Assembly (NCBI GenBank): GCA_001898225.1
Contig: MKTJ01000059.1
Location: 1-64,000 of the forward strand
Reading direction: 5' to 3'
DNA: 64,000 nucleotides
Origin: Chloroflexi bacterium 54-19
Lineage (GTDB): Bacteria; Chloroflexota; Chloroflexia; Chloroheliales; Chloroheliaceae
Position numbers and translations under genes: made by a program. Positions within the stretch are counted from its first letter, which is position 1, and the number at the start of each line of letters is the position of its first letter. The notes under the pieces are model-generated. The model searched no databases, had not been told where the DNA came from, and saw nothing but the letters and a program-made list of their open reading frames with translations. Below, piece after piece: positions 36,130-46,305 of this stretch.

Positions 36130-36558
36130 ATGAACAATTTATTAACTCTTTTTGATTTAATTGGCGAACTCGCCCGGCGACGCTTTCAAATTGCCGAAAA
36201 ACACTATTCCGCCCTAAGGCTAAATCATACCGAAGCACGATTACTAACTCTTCTTCACCGGGAAGATGGTAAGGCCAGTCAGGATACCCTTTCTAATATG
36301 CTCAATGTAGACAGAAGCAATGCTGGTCGCGCTCTCAAAAACCTCGAAGCTGAAGGCTATATTGAACGCTACCAGAGTGCCGCCGATAAAAGAACCAATC
36401 TCGTTAAGATTACGGACAAGGGGCGTGAAACTGTCGCCGAAATAGAAAAGTTAAAAGAAAAAATGATTCAGGAATTTTTGGGTGACCTCTCTGAAGATGA
36501 GGCTGGCCAGATTATTAATCTCCTGAGAAAGGTTTATTCAAATGAAGCAGATTTATAA
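36130..36558 (+). CDS. MarR-family transcriptional regulator
   Basis: 142 residues. Winged helix-turn-helix: HTEARLLTLLHREDGKASQD, then TLSNMLNVDRSNAGRALKNL (recognition helix), and the wing LEAEGYIERYQSAADKRTNL. The N- and C-terminal helices form the dimer. GAGGGGG lies before the ATG. The MFS gene overlaps its 3' end by 17 bases, so they are co-expressed; the regulator most likely controls the transporter in response to a small aromatic or lipophilic ligand. Confidence 0.9.
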   Translation: MNNLLTLFDLIGELARRRFQIAEKHYSALRLNHTEARLLTLLHREDGKASQDTLSNMLNVDRSNAGRALKNLEAEGYIERYQSAADKRTNLVKITDKGRETVAEIEKLKEKMIQEFLGDLSEDEAGQIINLLRKVYSNEADL

Positions 36559-38044
36559 CAATTCTCCCAAAATCTATGTGGATGGACAAATAGAAGCAAA
36601 AGTCGAAAGCCCGGCAATGCTGCCCCAGGTACGCTGGGCCCTCGTCAGCCTTTCGCTTGCCACATTGTTACCTGCCCTTGGTACAAGCATTGCCAGCGTT
36701 TCCCTGCCAACCCTGGCCCAGACTTTCAATGCTTCGTTTCCGCAAGTTCAGTGGATTGTCCTGGCCTATCTCCTGGCAACGACTGCCTTGGTCGTCAGCG
36801 CGGGGCGGCTTGGCGATATTTTCGGCAGGCGGCGGTTACTAATGAGCGGCCTGGTTGTGTTCACAGCGGCTTCGATCCTGTGCGGTGCTGCTCCTACTCT
36901 CTGGCTACTAATTGCTGCTCGCGCAGCCCAGGGATTTGGGGCGGCGGTCATGCTGTCGCTCAGTATGGCTTTAGTCGGGGAAACGGTCCCCAAACAAAAA
37001 ACTGGCAGCGCCATGGGTCTGCTCGGCACGATGTCCGCGATTGGTACCGCCCTCGGCCCATCGCTGGGAGGCATCTTGATCTCAGAACTGAGTTGGCGGT
37101 CAATTTTCCTGATTAACCTGCCGCTCGGCGGCCTGACCTTTTTCCTGGCCTACCGTTACCTGCCGGTTGAGCAAGGAAAGAAAGCAAGGGAAGGGGAACG
37201 GGTCCGCTTTGACACGCTTGGGACGCTGGTGCTTGCCCTGACTTTAGCAGGCTATGCTCTTGCCATGACGCTAGGGGGTGGGAAATTCGGCGTCCTCAAC
37301 ATAGCACACTTGGTAGCTGCTCTGTTCGGGGCCGGTTTGTTCGTTCTCACCGAGGCAAAGGCAACCTCACCGTTGATTAAATTGGCCGTGTTCCGCAATC
37401 CGCTTATGAGTGGGGGCTTCGCTACCAGTACCCTGGTTACGACGGTGCTAATGGCTACGCTGGTGGTTGGCCCATTCTATCTGGCATATGGACTAGGGCT
37501 TGGTTCGGCTCTTATTGGCCTGGTCATGTCGGTTGGACCGGTGGTTGTAGCCCTGACCGGCATACCGGCTGGTCGCCTGGTGGATCGCCTGGGCGCGCAA
37601 CGCCTGACAATTTTAGGGCTTGTCACAATCATGGTTGGCGCCTTTGGTTTGACCTTGATACCGTTCGGGTTCGGTATTCCCGGCTACCTTGCCCCCATTG
37701 CCTTTATTACCTTCGGTTATGCGTTGTTTCAGACCGCTAATAACACCGCAGTTATGAAGGATGTGCCTTCGGACCGGCGAGGGGCTATTTCCGGTCTGCT
37801 CAACTTGTCACGCAATCTTGGGCTTATTACCGGAACCTCGGTGATGGGTGCGTTATTTGCCCTGGCGTCTGGAACAAGCGAAATCACTGAGGCGAGCGCT
37901 GAGGCTGTTGCTGGAGGTATGCGGATTACGTTTGCTGTCGCGGCAGGTTTAATTCTGGTAGCCCTTATTATTGCGAATGTAAGCCGCAGCATTTCACATT
38001 TGCAGCGCAACCTTCTTGTGATCCGTGAGCAAAAAGAAGCATAA
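36542..38044 (+). CDS. MFS multidrug efflux transporter (DHA2-like)
   Basis: 500 residues with about 14 helices. SLPTLAQTFNASFPQVQWIV and the loop GRLGDIFGRRRLLMSG (motif A) are of the EmrB/QacA group, as is GPSLGGILISELSWRSIFLI (motif C). A proton antiporter for drugs or related compounds is the usual role. Overlap with marR indicates translational coupling. Confidence 0.9.
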   Translation: MKQIYNNSPKIYVDGQIEAKVESPAMLPQVRWALVSLSLATLLPALGTSIASVSLPTLAQTFNASFPQVQWIVLAYLLATTALVVSAGRLGDIFGRRRLLMSGLVVFTAASILCGAAPTLWLLIAARAAQGFGAAVMLSLSMALVGETVPKQKTGSAMGLLGTMSAIGTALGPSLGGILISELSWRSIFLINLPLGGLTFFLAYRYLPVEQGKKAREGERVRFDTLGTLVLALTLAGYALAMTLGGGKFGVLNIAHLVAALFGAGLFVLTEAKATSPLIKLAVFRNPLMSGGFATSTLVTTVLMATLVVGPFYLAYGLGLGSALIGLVMSVGPVVVALTGIPAGRLVDRLGAQRLTILGLVTIMVGAFGLTLIPFGFGIPGYLAPIAFITFGYALFQTANNTAVMKDVPSDRRGAISGLLNLSRNLGLITGTSVMGALFALASGTSEITEASAEAVAGGMRITFAVAAGLILVALIIANVSRSISHLQRNLLVIREQKEA

Positions 38045-38169
38045 CTTAGTACACCTTAATTACCTAGAATTCGTCCAAAAATAGGCAAGAGCCACTTTGG
38101 ACAGAGAACTTTAACAAATTAAAAAGAGAAGTTGGAGTGGGGAGGTCGGTGGTAAAAGTCCCTACATCT

Positions 38170-38380
38170 TTTCCGCAGCCTGATTGCTCCAGTAGTATTT
38201 TTACTAACAATCCCGCTGTCGTTCTTTAGTTTGACCCTGACTTACTTCTCGTGGGGCCTAATAGGGGTGCTGGGTATACTTTTGAACTGGTTTTTTTCTT
38301 ATGAAGAAACAACAGAGTTTGAAAGCACTCCAACTGAGAAGGAAAGAGTGGAGGCCCTGGCAGTTTTGGGAAGAGGGTAA
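38170..38380 (+). pseudogene. C-terminal remnant of a membrane protein (TMEM175/DUF1211-like?)
   Basis: A frame without start codon reads SLIAPVVFLLTIPLSFFSLT then LTYFSWGLIGVLGILLNWFF and ends EALAVLGRG. Two helices followed by a charged tail resemble the end of bacterial TMEM175 (DUF1211) channels. A stop lies just upstream and the rest is gone. The family call is tentative. Confidence 0.35.
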
Positions 38381-38440
38381 ATGCCGGGTCTATAAACTGG
38401 CTTATGGCTTACCCTCCCTTTTTTAGATATTTGGCGCTAT

Positions 38441-41281
38441 TTAGAGTAGTTTTAATTCACGCGCGCGGGCAATGGCCTGGGTCCGGCTGGAAACGTCAAG
38501 TTTGTTATAAATTCGGTTGATATGCGCCTTTACGGTATTGAGACTTATTACCAGCTTTTCGGCAATCTCCTGGTTAGAGAGCCCGGTAGCGATCAGAGCC
38601 AAAACTTCCAGTTCGCGTTCGCTCGGTTTCTCGGTAAACTGGTTATAGGCCGGTTGGATCGGGTGGGAAGAAATAGTAGATAAAGGTGGCTTTGAAATAT
38701 CACTTCTAGCGGTTTTCGCAGTTACCCCTACAGCCGGACTGATGGCACTTTCCGGCGAGGGTGCAGGTTTAGGGCCGACCAACAATTGGCTTTCAGTAAA
38801 GGCGGAAAGTAAATTTTGTAGATAAGCTTTTGGATAAGTTAGGTGAGACCCGGCCTCAAGCTGATGGAGTAACCTCAGCAATGGCAAACCTTCTGCCAAA
38901 AAAAGCTGCCGGTAGCCCTCAGGTTCGGCCAGCGTCAGAGTAGCGGCCAGAATATTTAATGCTCGCGTGCGGTTGCCAAGCGCGGACCAGGCCAGTGCCT
39001 GTAAAAGTTGGTCTTCGATTAAATAACCGGTCAATCCCTGGACCTGACTTTGCAGTTGTTCGAGCAGCTCCAGGGCGCTTTCATACTCCTGTAGAAAGAG
39101 TCTGGCCCGGACCAGCACCATCGCTTCCTGCCAGAAAAAGCGCACCGCCAGATTTCGCGGTTTTTCGTTGGTCTGGCGATAGGTCCAGTCCCGAACCAAC
39201 TTTACCGATTTTTCGTCCTGGGGCAGACTTTCCTTCAGATACAACCAGACCCGGTAGCTTTCGAGCAGGCTTTTGACTTCGTTCAGCTTTGAAGCCAGGT
39301 CCGACTTTTCTATTTCGGCCAGCCGCTCAAACGCTTCGCTCATCTTGCCCTGGGCTGCTAACAGCCGGACATTCAAGAATTTCTCGAATAGGGTAATCCG
39401 CAAGTTTCCCACATAAGGGCTTAATTCGCTGGCAATTTTAAGGCTTTCGGCGGCTTCATCCAGCCGGTCCCACTCAAACTGAATTTCGGCCAGATGGCTG
39501 TAGGCTTCGCTGGCAAGAGGCAGGGGTTTGTTTGGGGCGATTTGACCAAGTTTAACCGCCTCCTGATAAAGTGAGGCAGCTTCCAGCAAATGCCCTTTTG
39601 CCATTTGTATCTCACCCAAGGCCACCACGGCTGAGATTGTGGTGTAGAGGTTTTTTGCCAGCCGCCCGAACTCCAGGGCTTTCTGAAAATACTTCTCGGC
39701 GGCGGTTGGATTATTCCTTTGAAAGTAAGTTCGGGCCACAATCAGGGCCAGGCTGCTCCCGGCGGAATAGGTATCGGCACTTATAAGCTCAAACGCTTTA
39801 GCCGATAGTTCGATAGTCCGTTCAAAGTTGCCTTGCTGGTAGGCCAGATGCGCCTGGATAACCGCCAGGTTACTCTCCACAAAGCTGTGTACCTTTGCCG
39901 GTTGGGGTTCCCCTGGCACTGCCACTGAGCTTCTACTTTCGACAGCATCGGCATATTTAGCCACCCTGTTGCCCTGCCCGGTCAGGAGCAAGGTCCAGCA
40001 GTAGCTGATAGTCAGCAGAGGCCGGGAGAGGAACAGTTCTTCCGGTAAGGCTGCCAACCAGTTTCGCAACGGCAAAAGTTCGGCTCGCACAATCATACCC
40101 TCAGCAACTTGTTCGATCAATTCCCCGGCCAGGCCATAATCGTGGGCGTTAAGGGCATGGTTTACCGCTGCACTTTCCTGACCATTCTGCTGGCACCAGC
40201 GGCTGGCTCGGCGATTTAATTCGTCAATCTGAGGGGGTGTGTAATTATGTTGAAGGTGATGGCGCAAAAGCCCGGCAAAAAGATGATGGTAACGGTACCA
40301 CTCACGGCGGCTATCGAGCGGGATAAGAAAAAGGTTACTCTGCTCTAACTTCCCCAGAATGGCAGTGGCATTTTCGAGGCCGGTGATTGCACGCGCCAGG
40401 GCGCCATTAAACCGGTCGAGGATGGATGTTTCGAGAAGAAAGGTCTGGACCTCTGCGGGCTGGCGGTTGAGCACTTCTTCGAGCAAGTAGTCCACTACAA
40501 AGCGGTCGTTTCCGGCGAAATTCTCGACAAAGCGATGAGCTTCTTCCGGGCTGTAATCTTGCAGGGAAAGGGCCGCCAGTTGCAACCCGGCGACCCAGCC
40601 TTCGGTCCGAGTTGCCAGTCGTTCGACATCTTCACTCGCCAGCGCCAGGTTCGGCTTCGATTTAAAGAAAGCCGCCACCTCTTCCAGTGAAAAGCGCAAC
40701 TGCGCCGACCGAATTTCGGCCAGTTCGCCGCGCACCCGCATGCGGGAGAGTGGTAAGGCCAGGGGGTCAGCCCGGGTCGTTATAAAAAGGCGCAATTGGG
40801 GGGGCAGGTGTTCCAGTAAAAAAGTCAGCCCCTGGTGAATGGCCTGGTCTTGTATAGCGTGGTAGTCATCCAACACGAGGCCAAACACGTCTCCGGCAGG
40901 CAGTGAGTTTATTTCGTTGATAAGACCGGTCAGAATTGCTTCAACAGGCGGAGCCACCTGGGTCGAGCCGCCCGACTCCAGGGAAAGTTGAATTACTTCA
41001 CCCAAGGCGGGTTTAACCTTGCGGACAGCCGCCACAAAATAACGCCAGAACTGGGTAGGGTCATTATCACTACTATCCAGAGAGTACCAGCCGAACGAAA
41101 GAGCGCCGGTTGCGTGCCAGTCAACCAGCAGACTGGTTTTGCCAAAACCGGGCGGAGCTGTGATCAAAATTAGTTTCCGCTGGACAGAGTGATTTAGAAG
41201 TTCCATTAAACGGGGCCGGTCTATTCTATCCGGGCGCGGGGCGGGCAGGTATAACTTGGTAGCTAAAAGTGGTTGAGGCAT
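38441..41281 (-). CDS. MalT-like LuxR-family regulator
   Basis: 946 residues. NTPase with Walker [17 protein letters not shown] near 40-55, [10 protein letters not shown], and [20 protein letters not shown]; a helical TPR-like middle; a low-complexity linker around 850-880; and a LuxR helix-turn-helix in the last 65 residues ([20 protein letters not shown], then [20 protein letters not shown]). The overall plan equals the gene at 26641. It diverges from the small protein gene at 41508. No strong ribosome-binding site precedes the ATG. Target genes unknown. Confidence 0.92.
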   Translation of the reverse strand: MPQPLLATKLYLPAPRPDRIDRPRLMELLNHSVQRKLILITAPPGFGKTSLLVDWHATGALSFGWYSLDSSDNDPTQFWRYFVAAVRKVKPALGEVIQLSLESGGSTQVAPPVEAILTGLINEINSLPAGDVFGLVLDDYHAIQDQAIHQGLTFLLEHLPPQLRLFITTRADPLALPLSRMRVRGELAEIRSAQLRFSLEEVAAFFKSKPNLALASEDVERLATRTEGWVAGLQLAALSLQDYSPEEAHRFVENFAGNDRFVVDYLLEEVLNRQPAEVQTFLLETSILDRFNGALARAITGLENATAILGKLEQSNLFLIPLDSRREWYRYHHLFAGLLRHHLQHNYTPPQIDELNRRASRWCQQNGQESAAVNHALNAHDYGLAGELIEQVAEGMIVRAELLPLRNWLAALPEELFLSRPLLTISYCWTLLLTGQGNRVAKYADAVESRSSVAVPGEPQPAKVHSFVESNLAVIQAHLAYQQGNFERTIELSAKAFELISADTYSAGSSLALIVARTYFQRNNPTAAEKYFQKALEFGRLAKNLYTTISAVVALGEIQMAKGHLLEAASLYQEAVKLGQIAPNKPLPLASEAYSHLAEIQFEWDRLDEAAESLKIASELSPYVGNLRITLFEKFLNVRLLAAQGKMSEAFERLAEIEKSDLASKLNEVKSLLESYRVWLYLKESLPQDEKSVKLVRDWTYRQTNEKPRNLAVRFFWQEAMVLVRARLFLQEYESALELLEQLQSQVQGLTGYLIEDQLLQALAWSALGNRTRALNILAATLTLAEPEGYRQLFLAEGLPLLRLLHQLEAGSHLTYPKAYLQNLLSAFTESQLLVGPKPAPSPESAISPAVGVTAKTARSDISKPPLSTISSHPIQPAYNQFTEKPSERELEVLALIATGLSNQEIAEKLVISLNTVKAHINRIYNKLDVSSRTQAIARARELKLL

Positions 41282-41309
41282 GGCGTGTTAGTTTATTGCT
41301 GCCAGACCG

Positions 41310-41330
41310 GTGTAGTCTGGATCGTCCAGT
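41310..41330. promoter_or_regulatory. small inverted repeat in the divergent region
   Basis: CCAGAC, seven bases, GTCTGG lies about 25 bases before the MalT-like gene (minus strand). It could be an operator or 5' UTR hairpin. Nothing else is evident between 41282 and 41507. Confidence 0.3.
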
Positions 41331-41507
41331 CATTCAAGTAAGTTCGTTTTAAAGCCTTTATCAGCCAATTTTTTGCTCTATTTTACCATGCTCACTCCAA
41401 TTAATGCCCTGTATTAAACCTTTAGTTTGATTTCTCGGCCTCCGAAACGCGTTAGACTTAAGACGATTTATTGGATAGGTAACTTAAGAAAGATTCGGAA
41501 AAATAAT

Positions 41508-41765
41508 ATGGCTAACCAATACGAAATCAGGCTTAAAGGCCATCTCAGTTCGCAGTGGGCCTCCTATTTTGAGGGGTTTAAGCTGGTTCTAGGTGAGAAT
41601 GGCGAGACCGTTTTAACAGGTGAAGTTATCGACCAATCTGCTTTACACGGGTTACTTGACCGTATTCGCGACCTTGGCCTGCCTCTTCTGGCGGTAAACC
41701 TTCTGCAAAATGAGAAAGGTCGTGGTAGTGGACCAGCTCAAACTGAAACCGAGAATGAAAATTAG
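41508..41765 (+). CDS. 85-residue conserved small protein, paralog of 33622
   Basis: ATG 41508 gives MANQYEIRLKGHLSSQWASY, then LTGEVIDQSALHGLLDRIRD. It matches the protein at 33622 over about 65 residues; the last 20 residues are charged and variable. The track start at 41427 adds an unlikely N-terminus. It is divergent from a MalT-like regulator, while the first copy lies a few genes downstream of one, so the pair may be controlled by these regulators. Confidence 0.75.
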   Translation: MANQYEIRLKGHLSSQWASYFEGFKLVLGENGETVLTGEVIDQSALHGLLDRIRDLGLPLLAVNLLQNEKGRGSGPAQTETENEN

Positions 41766-42078
41766 AAGGTTGAATAAAAGGCACTTACAAGCTTACCCTT
41801 TTAAGGAATGTATTGGACAAAAGATTTAACCATAAAAAGTTTTGAAAATGTTGAAATTCTCTTTCCCCAGATGTAAAATTTTGCCAACTAAATTGGCAAT
41901 TAATCCATATTTCAAAAACATTGTGACCAAAGAATTGGAATTTTCAGGTAAACGAACCGGCGCTTATACCGGTATAGTTAACCAGGACATGGTGGCCTTC
42001 AGACTAATTTTTTCTGCGCAAACAAGTACAACCTTGAGACTGAGCCTGAAAATTACCTGACCAGGAAAGAGATACCCA
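41766..42078. other. spacer; listed ORF not supported
   Basis: An ORF of 72 codons (41842-42060) has no ribosome-binding site and no family resemblance. The stretch probably carries the promoter of the binding-protein gene at 42079. Confidence 0.3.
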
Positions 42079-43857
42079 ATGTTAGAAAAACCGAATAATC
42101 TGGCCCGGTCATTCTGGCCAATGACCCGGCTTTTAGCTATTCTTCTTATGATAGCCATTGTTCTGAGCGGTTGTGGTGAAAGCTTTCTCGTTTCGCAAAC
42201 CCCTGGCCCTGCAGCCAGCCCCACCGTGAGTACTATTTCAAATCAACTCACAAACACCGCCCCTTTTGCTACTCCCCAGCCGGACCCGTCAGTAGCCACG
42301 ATTCCGGCAACTGTGCCAGGTGCCCTGACTACTTTTCCAGCTACACTAACAAGCACGTCTGCTGCACCCAAGAAAGGTGGCGTAATGCGGTTGGCTCTTA
42401 CCGATGAGCCGGATATATTAGACCCGGCCCGCACTGTCAACGGCGCAGCTAATAGTATAAATAATTTGCTGTATGAACGGTTGGTATATATTGATAAAGA
42501 CGGCCTACCAAAACCGTGGCTGGCAAGTTCCTGGGAAATCAGCCCGGACAGTTGCACAATAAGCTTTACTTTGCGCCCAAACCTTAAATTTCAAGATAGC
42601 ACTCCGCTTAATGCGGTCGCGGTTAAAACTAATTTTGACCGAATACTCGACCCAAAGGCAGCCTCACCCACCCGAAACTTCTTTGGTAGTTTGCAATCGG
42701 TTTCTACTAACGGCGAAACGCAGGTAATCTTCAACTTCAAGACACCTTTTGCTTCTATCTTTACAAATCTAAGCTTGGCTTATGGGGGTATCGTCTCCCC
42801 CACCGCCCTTGCAAAATATGGAGACCAGTTTGGCCGCCATCCAGTTGGCTCCGGCCCTTTCATTTTTAAGGAGTGGAAGACCGGTCAGGAGATTGACCTG
42901 ATCCGCAATTCAAACTATCACAGCTACCGGGAAGACCTTGAGAATAAAGGTACGGCTTTTCTGGAAGAAGTGGATTTTTTGATAATCCCGGCGCCCGCCA
43001 CTCAGATTGCGGCCCTGGAACGGGGCCAGCTAGATATGGTGACACCACTTCAGACTGAAAATGTGCAGCAGGTGCGAGGGGACAGCCGGTTTAAGCTGGT
43101 GGAATTGCATAATTCAAGTAATCTGGTCCTGCTCGATTTCTCAGATAAACCCCCTTTTAATTCTCTCGAATTCAGGCAAGCTCTTTCGTATGCGGTAGAC
43201 CGTAAGCAGATTGTCAAAAATGGGGTGGAAGGCTTTGCCTCAGCCAACCAGAGCCCCCTGCCAAATGGTCTGGCCGGGTGGGAGGGAACTCTCTCCGGCT
43301 ACGGGTTTGACCCTGAAAAAGCCCGGGGTATCTTAAAAAACGCCGGATGGAAACTTAATAGCAAGGGTGTTTTGGAAAAGGATGGAGTTGCCGCCAGTTT
43401 CAAATTATTAAGCCTGGCTGGTAGTAGTTCTATTAAGCGGACCAGTGAAATTATCCAGGCCAATCTTAAAGAAGTTGGCATCGAAATAACCATCCAAAAT
43501 CTGGAACTCAGCGCCGGTATTCCCCTGCTCGCAAAGGGCAATTTCGATATGGCGATTTTCTCGCTGGGCTGGCCGGACCCCTCTTTCTTGTCACTTCTTT
43601 ACAAAAGCAATAGCTCGCTGGTCAAACGGGGTGGTGATAGCGAGCTGGACAGCCTGCTGGATAAGGTAGATACAACTCTCGATATAGCCGCCCGCCTGGA
43701 TTATGTCCGAGAAGCGCAAAAATTGATAATTGAAAAGGCTAAAGTCGTCCCGTTGTATTCGCCCTGGACTTTGATAGCTTTTCAAAACAGGGTCCAAGAT
43801 ACCAAACTGGATGGTCTGGCCCTGCCACTCTATAACGATGTCTGGTTCAAGGATTAA
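42079..43857 (+). CDS. family 5 solute-binding lipoprotein, orphan
   Basis: 592 residues. Signal with lipobox IVLSGC near residues 28-33, then a Thr/Pro/Ala-rich linker to about 95. The SBP_bac_5 domain starts KKGGVMRLALTDEPDILDPA, contains ISFTLRPNLKFQDSTPLNAV, HPVGSGPFIFKEWKTGQEID and the FRQALSYAVDRKQIV hinge. This is the peptide/nickel/oligosaccharide binding class. No permease or ATPase gene lies beside it, so it must share a transporter or act as a receptor. CAGGAAAGAG precedes the ATG. Confidence 0.88.
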   Translation: MLEKPNNLARSFWPMTRLLAILLMIAIVLSGCGESFLVSQTPGPAASPTVSTISNQLTNTAPFATPQPDPSVATIPATVPGALTTFPATLTSTSAAPKKGGVMRLALTDEPDILDPARTVNGAANSINNLLYERLVYIDKDGLPKPWLASSWEISPDSCTISFTLRPNLKFQDSTPLNAVAVKTNFDRILDPKAASPTRNFFGSLQSVSTNGETQVIFNFKTPFASIFTNLSLAYGGIVSPTALAKYGDQFGRHPVGSGPFIFKEWKTGQEIDLIRNSNYHSYREDLENKGTAFLEEVDFLIIPAPATQIAALERGQLDMVTPLQTENVQQVRGDSRFKLVELHNSSNLVLLDFSDKPPFNSLEFRQALSYAVDRKQIVKNGVEGFASANQSPLPNGLAGWEGTLSGYGFDPEKARGILKNAGWKLNSKGVLEKDGVAASFKLLSLAGSSSIKRTSEIIQANLKEVGIEITIQNLELSAGIPLLAKGNFDMAIFSLGWPDPSFLSLLYKSNSSLVKRGGDSELDSLLDKVDTTLDIAARLDYVREAQKLIIEKAKVVPLYSPWTLIAFQNRVQDTKLDGLALPLYNDVWFKD

Positions 43858-43982
43858 AAAAACTGACAGGTAAAAGGTAAAGTAGTAACCGTGCTCAATT
43901 TATATTTTCTCCGCGCTACTTTGTGGCTAAAAGTGAATTCCTTGCTTAAACCACCTTTATTTGTTGCTGCTGCCAAACTTGC

Positions 43983-44026
43983 TGGGCGAGTTTGCCACCT
44001 CACCGGAAGGTTGGCAAACTCGCCCA
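43983..44026. terminator. 15-bp perfect stem-loop between convergent genes
   Basis: TGGGCGAGTTTGCCA, 14 bases, TGGCAAACTCGCCCA. It lies between the ends of the binding-protein gene and the 2TM protein gene. There is no T-run, but the position suggests a bidirectional terminator or transcript-protecting hairpin. Confidence 0.5.
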
Positions 44027-44104
44027 ACTGGCGTGTCTGGCCGGTTTTGTTCAAGGTTGCTTTCTGGCCTGGTTAAAACCACTGGTTATTTTTTAGGCCA
44101 GGCT

Positions 44105-44518
44105 TCAATGATTCCGCTGCCCCAACCAGACATAAAGCGCCTGGTTCAACAGGCCGATAACCCAGGGCCCAATTACCCAGAGCGGCCAGAAATAGCCGCT
44201 CTGGCTGCTAAACCAGACCAGGACCAGTAAGGCGCTAAAGAGCATAAAACTTACCGCATTGACTATAAGTAAATTTCTCCGGCGCACCAACCGGGATTGC
44301 CGGGAACGTTCCTGGGGTTGGTAGTAGACCGGAGCCGGGCCTGGGGCCGGGTAATTTTGGTTTAGCTCGGTGTTGTTAGAAAAGCCGGTTTGGTGCCGGT
44401 CGAATACCGGCTGGACCTCTTCCATAGGAAAATAACTGTTCAGGCGCTCTTTCCTGGCTCTGCGCCGTTCCTCTCGGTACTCGCGGCGAGAGGTGTAATC
44501 TGGATAATTTTCGTTCAC
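44105..44518 (-). CDS. 2TM-domain membrane protein
   Basis: 137 residues, GTG start with AGGAAG upstream. A long, very basic, Tyr/Pro-containing cytoplasmic N-terminus (to about 80) precedes two helices (NLLIVNAVSFMLFSALLVLV and FWPLWVIGPWVIGLLNQALY). The arrangement matches the 2TM domain family, which is found in small proteins and histidine kinases. Function unknown. Confidence 0.65.
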   Translation of the reverse strand: MNENYPDYTSRREYREERRRARKERLNSYFPMEEVQPVFDRHQTGFSNNTELNQNYPAPGPAPVYYQPQERSRQSRLVRRRNLLIVNAVSFMLFSALLVLVWFSSQSGYFWPLWVIGPWVIGLLNQALYVWLGQRNH

Positions 44519-45044
44519 TTCGAGCTTCCTTTCCTTTTTTTTCTTTATCAGGTTTTAAACCGCCTATTATACGGCCATCCACGGGCTCTAAATCTTAGTT
44601 TTTGACCGGAGTTTGCCGCCCGACTGACACTACTAGCTTAAAACTTTCCGGTATATAGGCAATTAACCTAAAGGTTTAATCGGCAGGATTAATCGTCTCT
44701 ACCATTTAAACCCCTGGTGCAATTGTGTCTGGTTGAAGTAACCAGCTCAGCTTGAAGCAGCGAGTGATTCTTCAGACTGACTAGCTTCTGGCAGATATGT
44801 TCCCATTTACATTAATCCTTTCCATTAACCCTTTCGGTTGATTGCATGGTAGGGCTCGCAGCTTAAACTTGGAATGTCCGGCAGCCAGCAGCCTAAACCG
44901 GACAGGTCAAACCCAAGCTGAACTGAGAAAATAAAGAATTTTGAAACCAATCAACTAATATGCAGCAACTGGACTCGGTTAGAAATATTTTACGGATTAA
45001 CCTAGAAATACATAGAAATAAAGGAAAGGAAAAGTAGCCTTTAT
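44519..45044. other. intergenic region, nothing recognised
   Basis: About 525 bases between divergent genes, without coding potential that I can support. The last bases hold AAAGGAAAGG for the CPBP gene. Confidence 0.35.
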
Positions 45045-45881
45045 ATGGTAACTTTAAAGCAGCGCCCTACAACCACTCAAACCAATATTGCCCAAACCGA
45101 AAAGGAAGAAAAGCTAGCAGGTGCTCCCACCGAGCTCGTTACCTTCTTCGGCATGGCTTACCTGATAACCTGGATTATTGTTGGCTTGAAAATCTTTACT
45201 GACATCAAAATCCCGGGCTTTTTCGCGCTGGCCGGACCGACTATCGCGGCCCTGGTCGTTATTGGCTTCAGTAGCGGGTTAACTGGGTACAGGGAACTGG
45301 GAAAACGGTTAATACGCTTACGCTTTGGTCTGAAATGGTATGCTCTGGCTCTCCTTATCACACCGGCTATAAGTCTAACAGCTTATATTATGGGCAAAAC
45401 CTTCAACCTGGGCGATATTCCCGCCGAAAGCGATTTGGTGCTGGTTCTGCCGATGTTACTGGGCAACTTTGCCCTGTTCTTCTTTACCGAAGAGATCGGC
45501 TGGAGGGGATACGCGTTGCCAAAATTGCAAAAGATGTTTAATCCGCTTGTTTCGAGTCTGGTTTTGGGAATTCTCTGGGGACTGTGGCATCTGCCCTACT
45601 GGTTTGTGCCAGGTTCGTTTCAGGCGGGGCTGCCCTTCGCCGGGTTTATGCTGCTGACGGTATCCCAGGCTGTTTTGATGACCTGGCTCTACAACAACAG
45701 CCGGGACAGCGTCCTGCTGGCGGTCCTTTTTCACGCCGCCGCCGATACCGCCTTTGCTTTCTCAGGGGTTCTTTCGGGGCCACAAACCCTTTTCTGGCTG
45801 GTGGTTGGATTGCAGTGGCTGGTAACCTTGGGAGTGATTGCTTATACAAAGGGCGGCTTACATATCAGAGCAGCCAGGTAA
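45045..45881 (+). CDS. CPBP-family intramembrane metalloprotease
   Basis: 278 residues, about eight helices. The three motifs are present: EEIGWRGYALP (Glu149-Glu150, Arg154), GILWGLWHLPYW (His near 186) and LFHAAADTAF. These form the zinc-type active site of the CPBP/Rce1 (Abi) family. Bacterial members act in bacteriocin immunity, signalling or membrane quality control; the substrate here is not known. Confidence 0.87.
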   Translation: MVTLKQRPTTTQTNIAQTEKEEKLAGAPTELVTFFGMAYLITWIIVGLKIFTDIKIPGFFALAGPTIAALVVIGFSSGLTGYRELGKRLIRLRFGLKWYALALLITPAISLTAYIMGKTFNLGDIPAESDLVLVLPMLLGNFALFFFTEEIGWRGYALPKLQKMFNPLVSSLVLGILWGLWHLPYWFVPGSFQAGLPFAGFMLLTVSQAVLMTWLYNNSRDSVLLAVLFHAAADTAFAFSGVLSGPQTLFWLVVGLQWLVTLGVIAYTKGGLHIRAAR

Positions 45882-45904
45882 ATAACCGGTTACCAAGTGA
45901 GTTG

Positions 45905-45950
45905 AAATCAAAATGAACGGTTTGGAAAACGAAACCGTTCATTTTGATTT
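45905..45950 (+). terminator. 19-bp stem terminator after the CPBP gene
   Basis: AAATCAAAATGAACGGTTT, eight bases, AAACCGTTCATTTTGATTT, then TATTTC. A perfect stem about 25 bases after the stop codon makes this the strongest terminator-like hairpin in the window. Confidence 0.75.
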
Positions 45951-46305
45951 TATTTCTCCAAAATTGTGTAATGGGTGAAATCAAAAATATTTAGCAAAGG
46001 TGCTGGAACGATTTTCTTTTTGAATAAGGAGGTTGATTTAAAGAGCTTTAAATTGAGCTCCTCTTAAATTTTAGAGAAGGTTTTAAATCTGATCTGATTG
46101 AGAATTGAGGCAGCTTTGATAAGGTAACTTTTACCAATTATAGGGAAACCGAACCTTTACCAATCCCTCAAATGTACAGTACTGAGCGGTGCGAAATTAC
46201 AGAAAACACGAGCATTGTGGCTGAGGAAAGTCGCTATAAACCGAAATCACCAGAATACCGAGTTAAGCGCAGTTCAAACTCGGCCACAATTTTCCACCCA
46301 AAATT
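45951..46305. other. intergenic region, nothing recognised
   Basis: About 350 bases between the terminator and the convergent VOC gene. No ORF, repeat or hairpin of note. Confidence 0.35.

Noticed and set aside
36002-36238. 78-aa minus-strand ORF over the marR promoter
   Set aside because: It runs through the 46-bp palindrome and into marR; the codons for RAHAHS come from the palindrome itself.
41842-42060. 72-aa plus-strand ORF
   Set aside because: No ribosome-binding site, no resemblance, and atypical composition. Treated as spacer.
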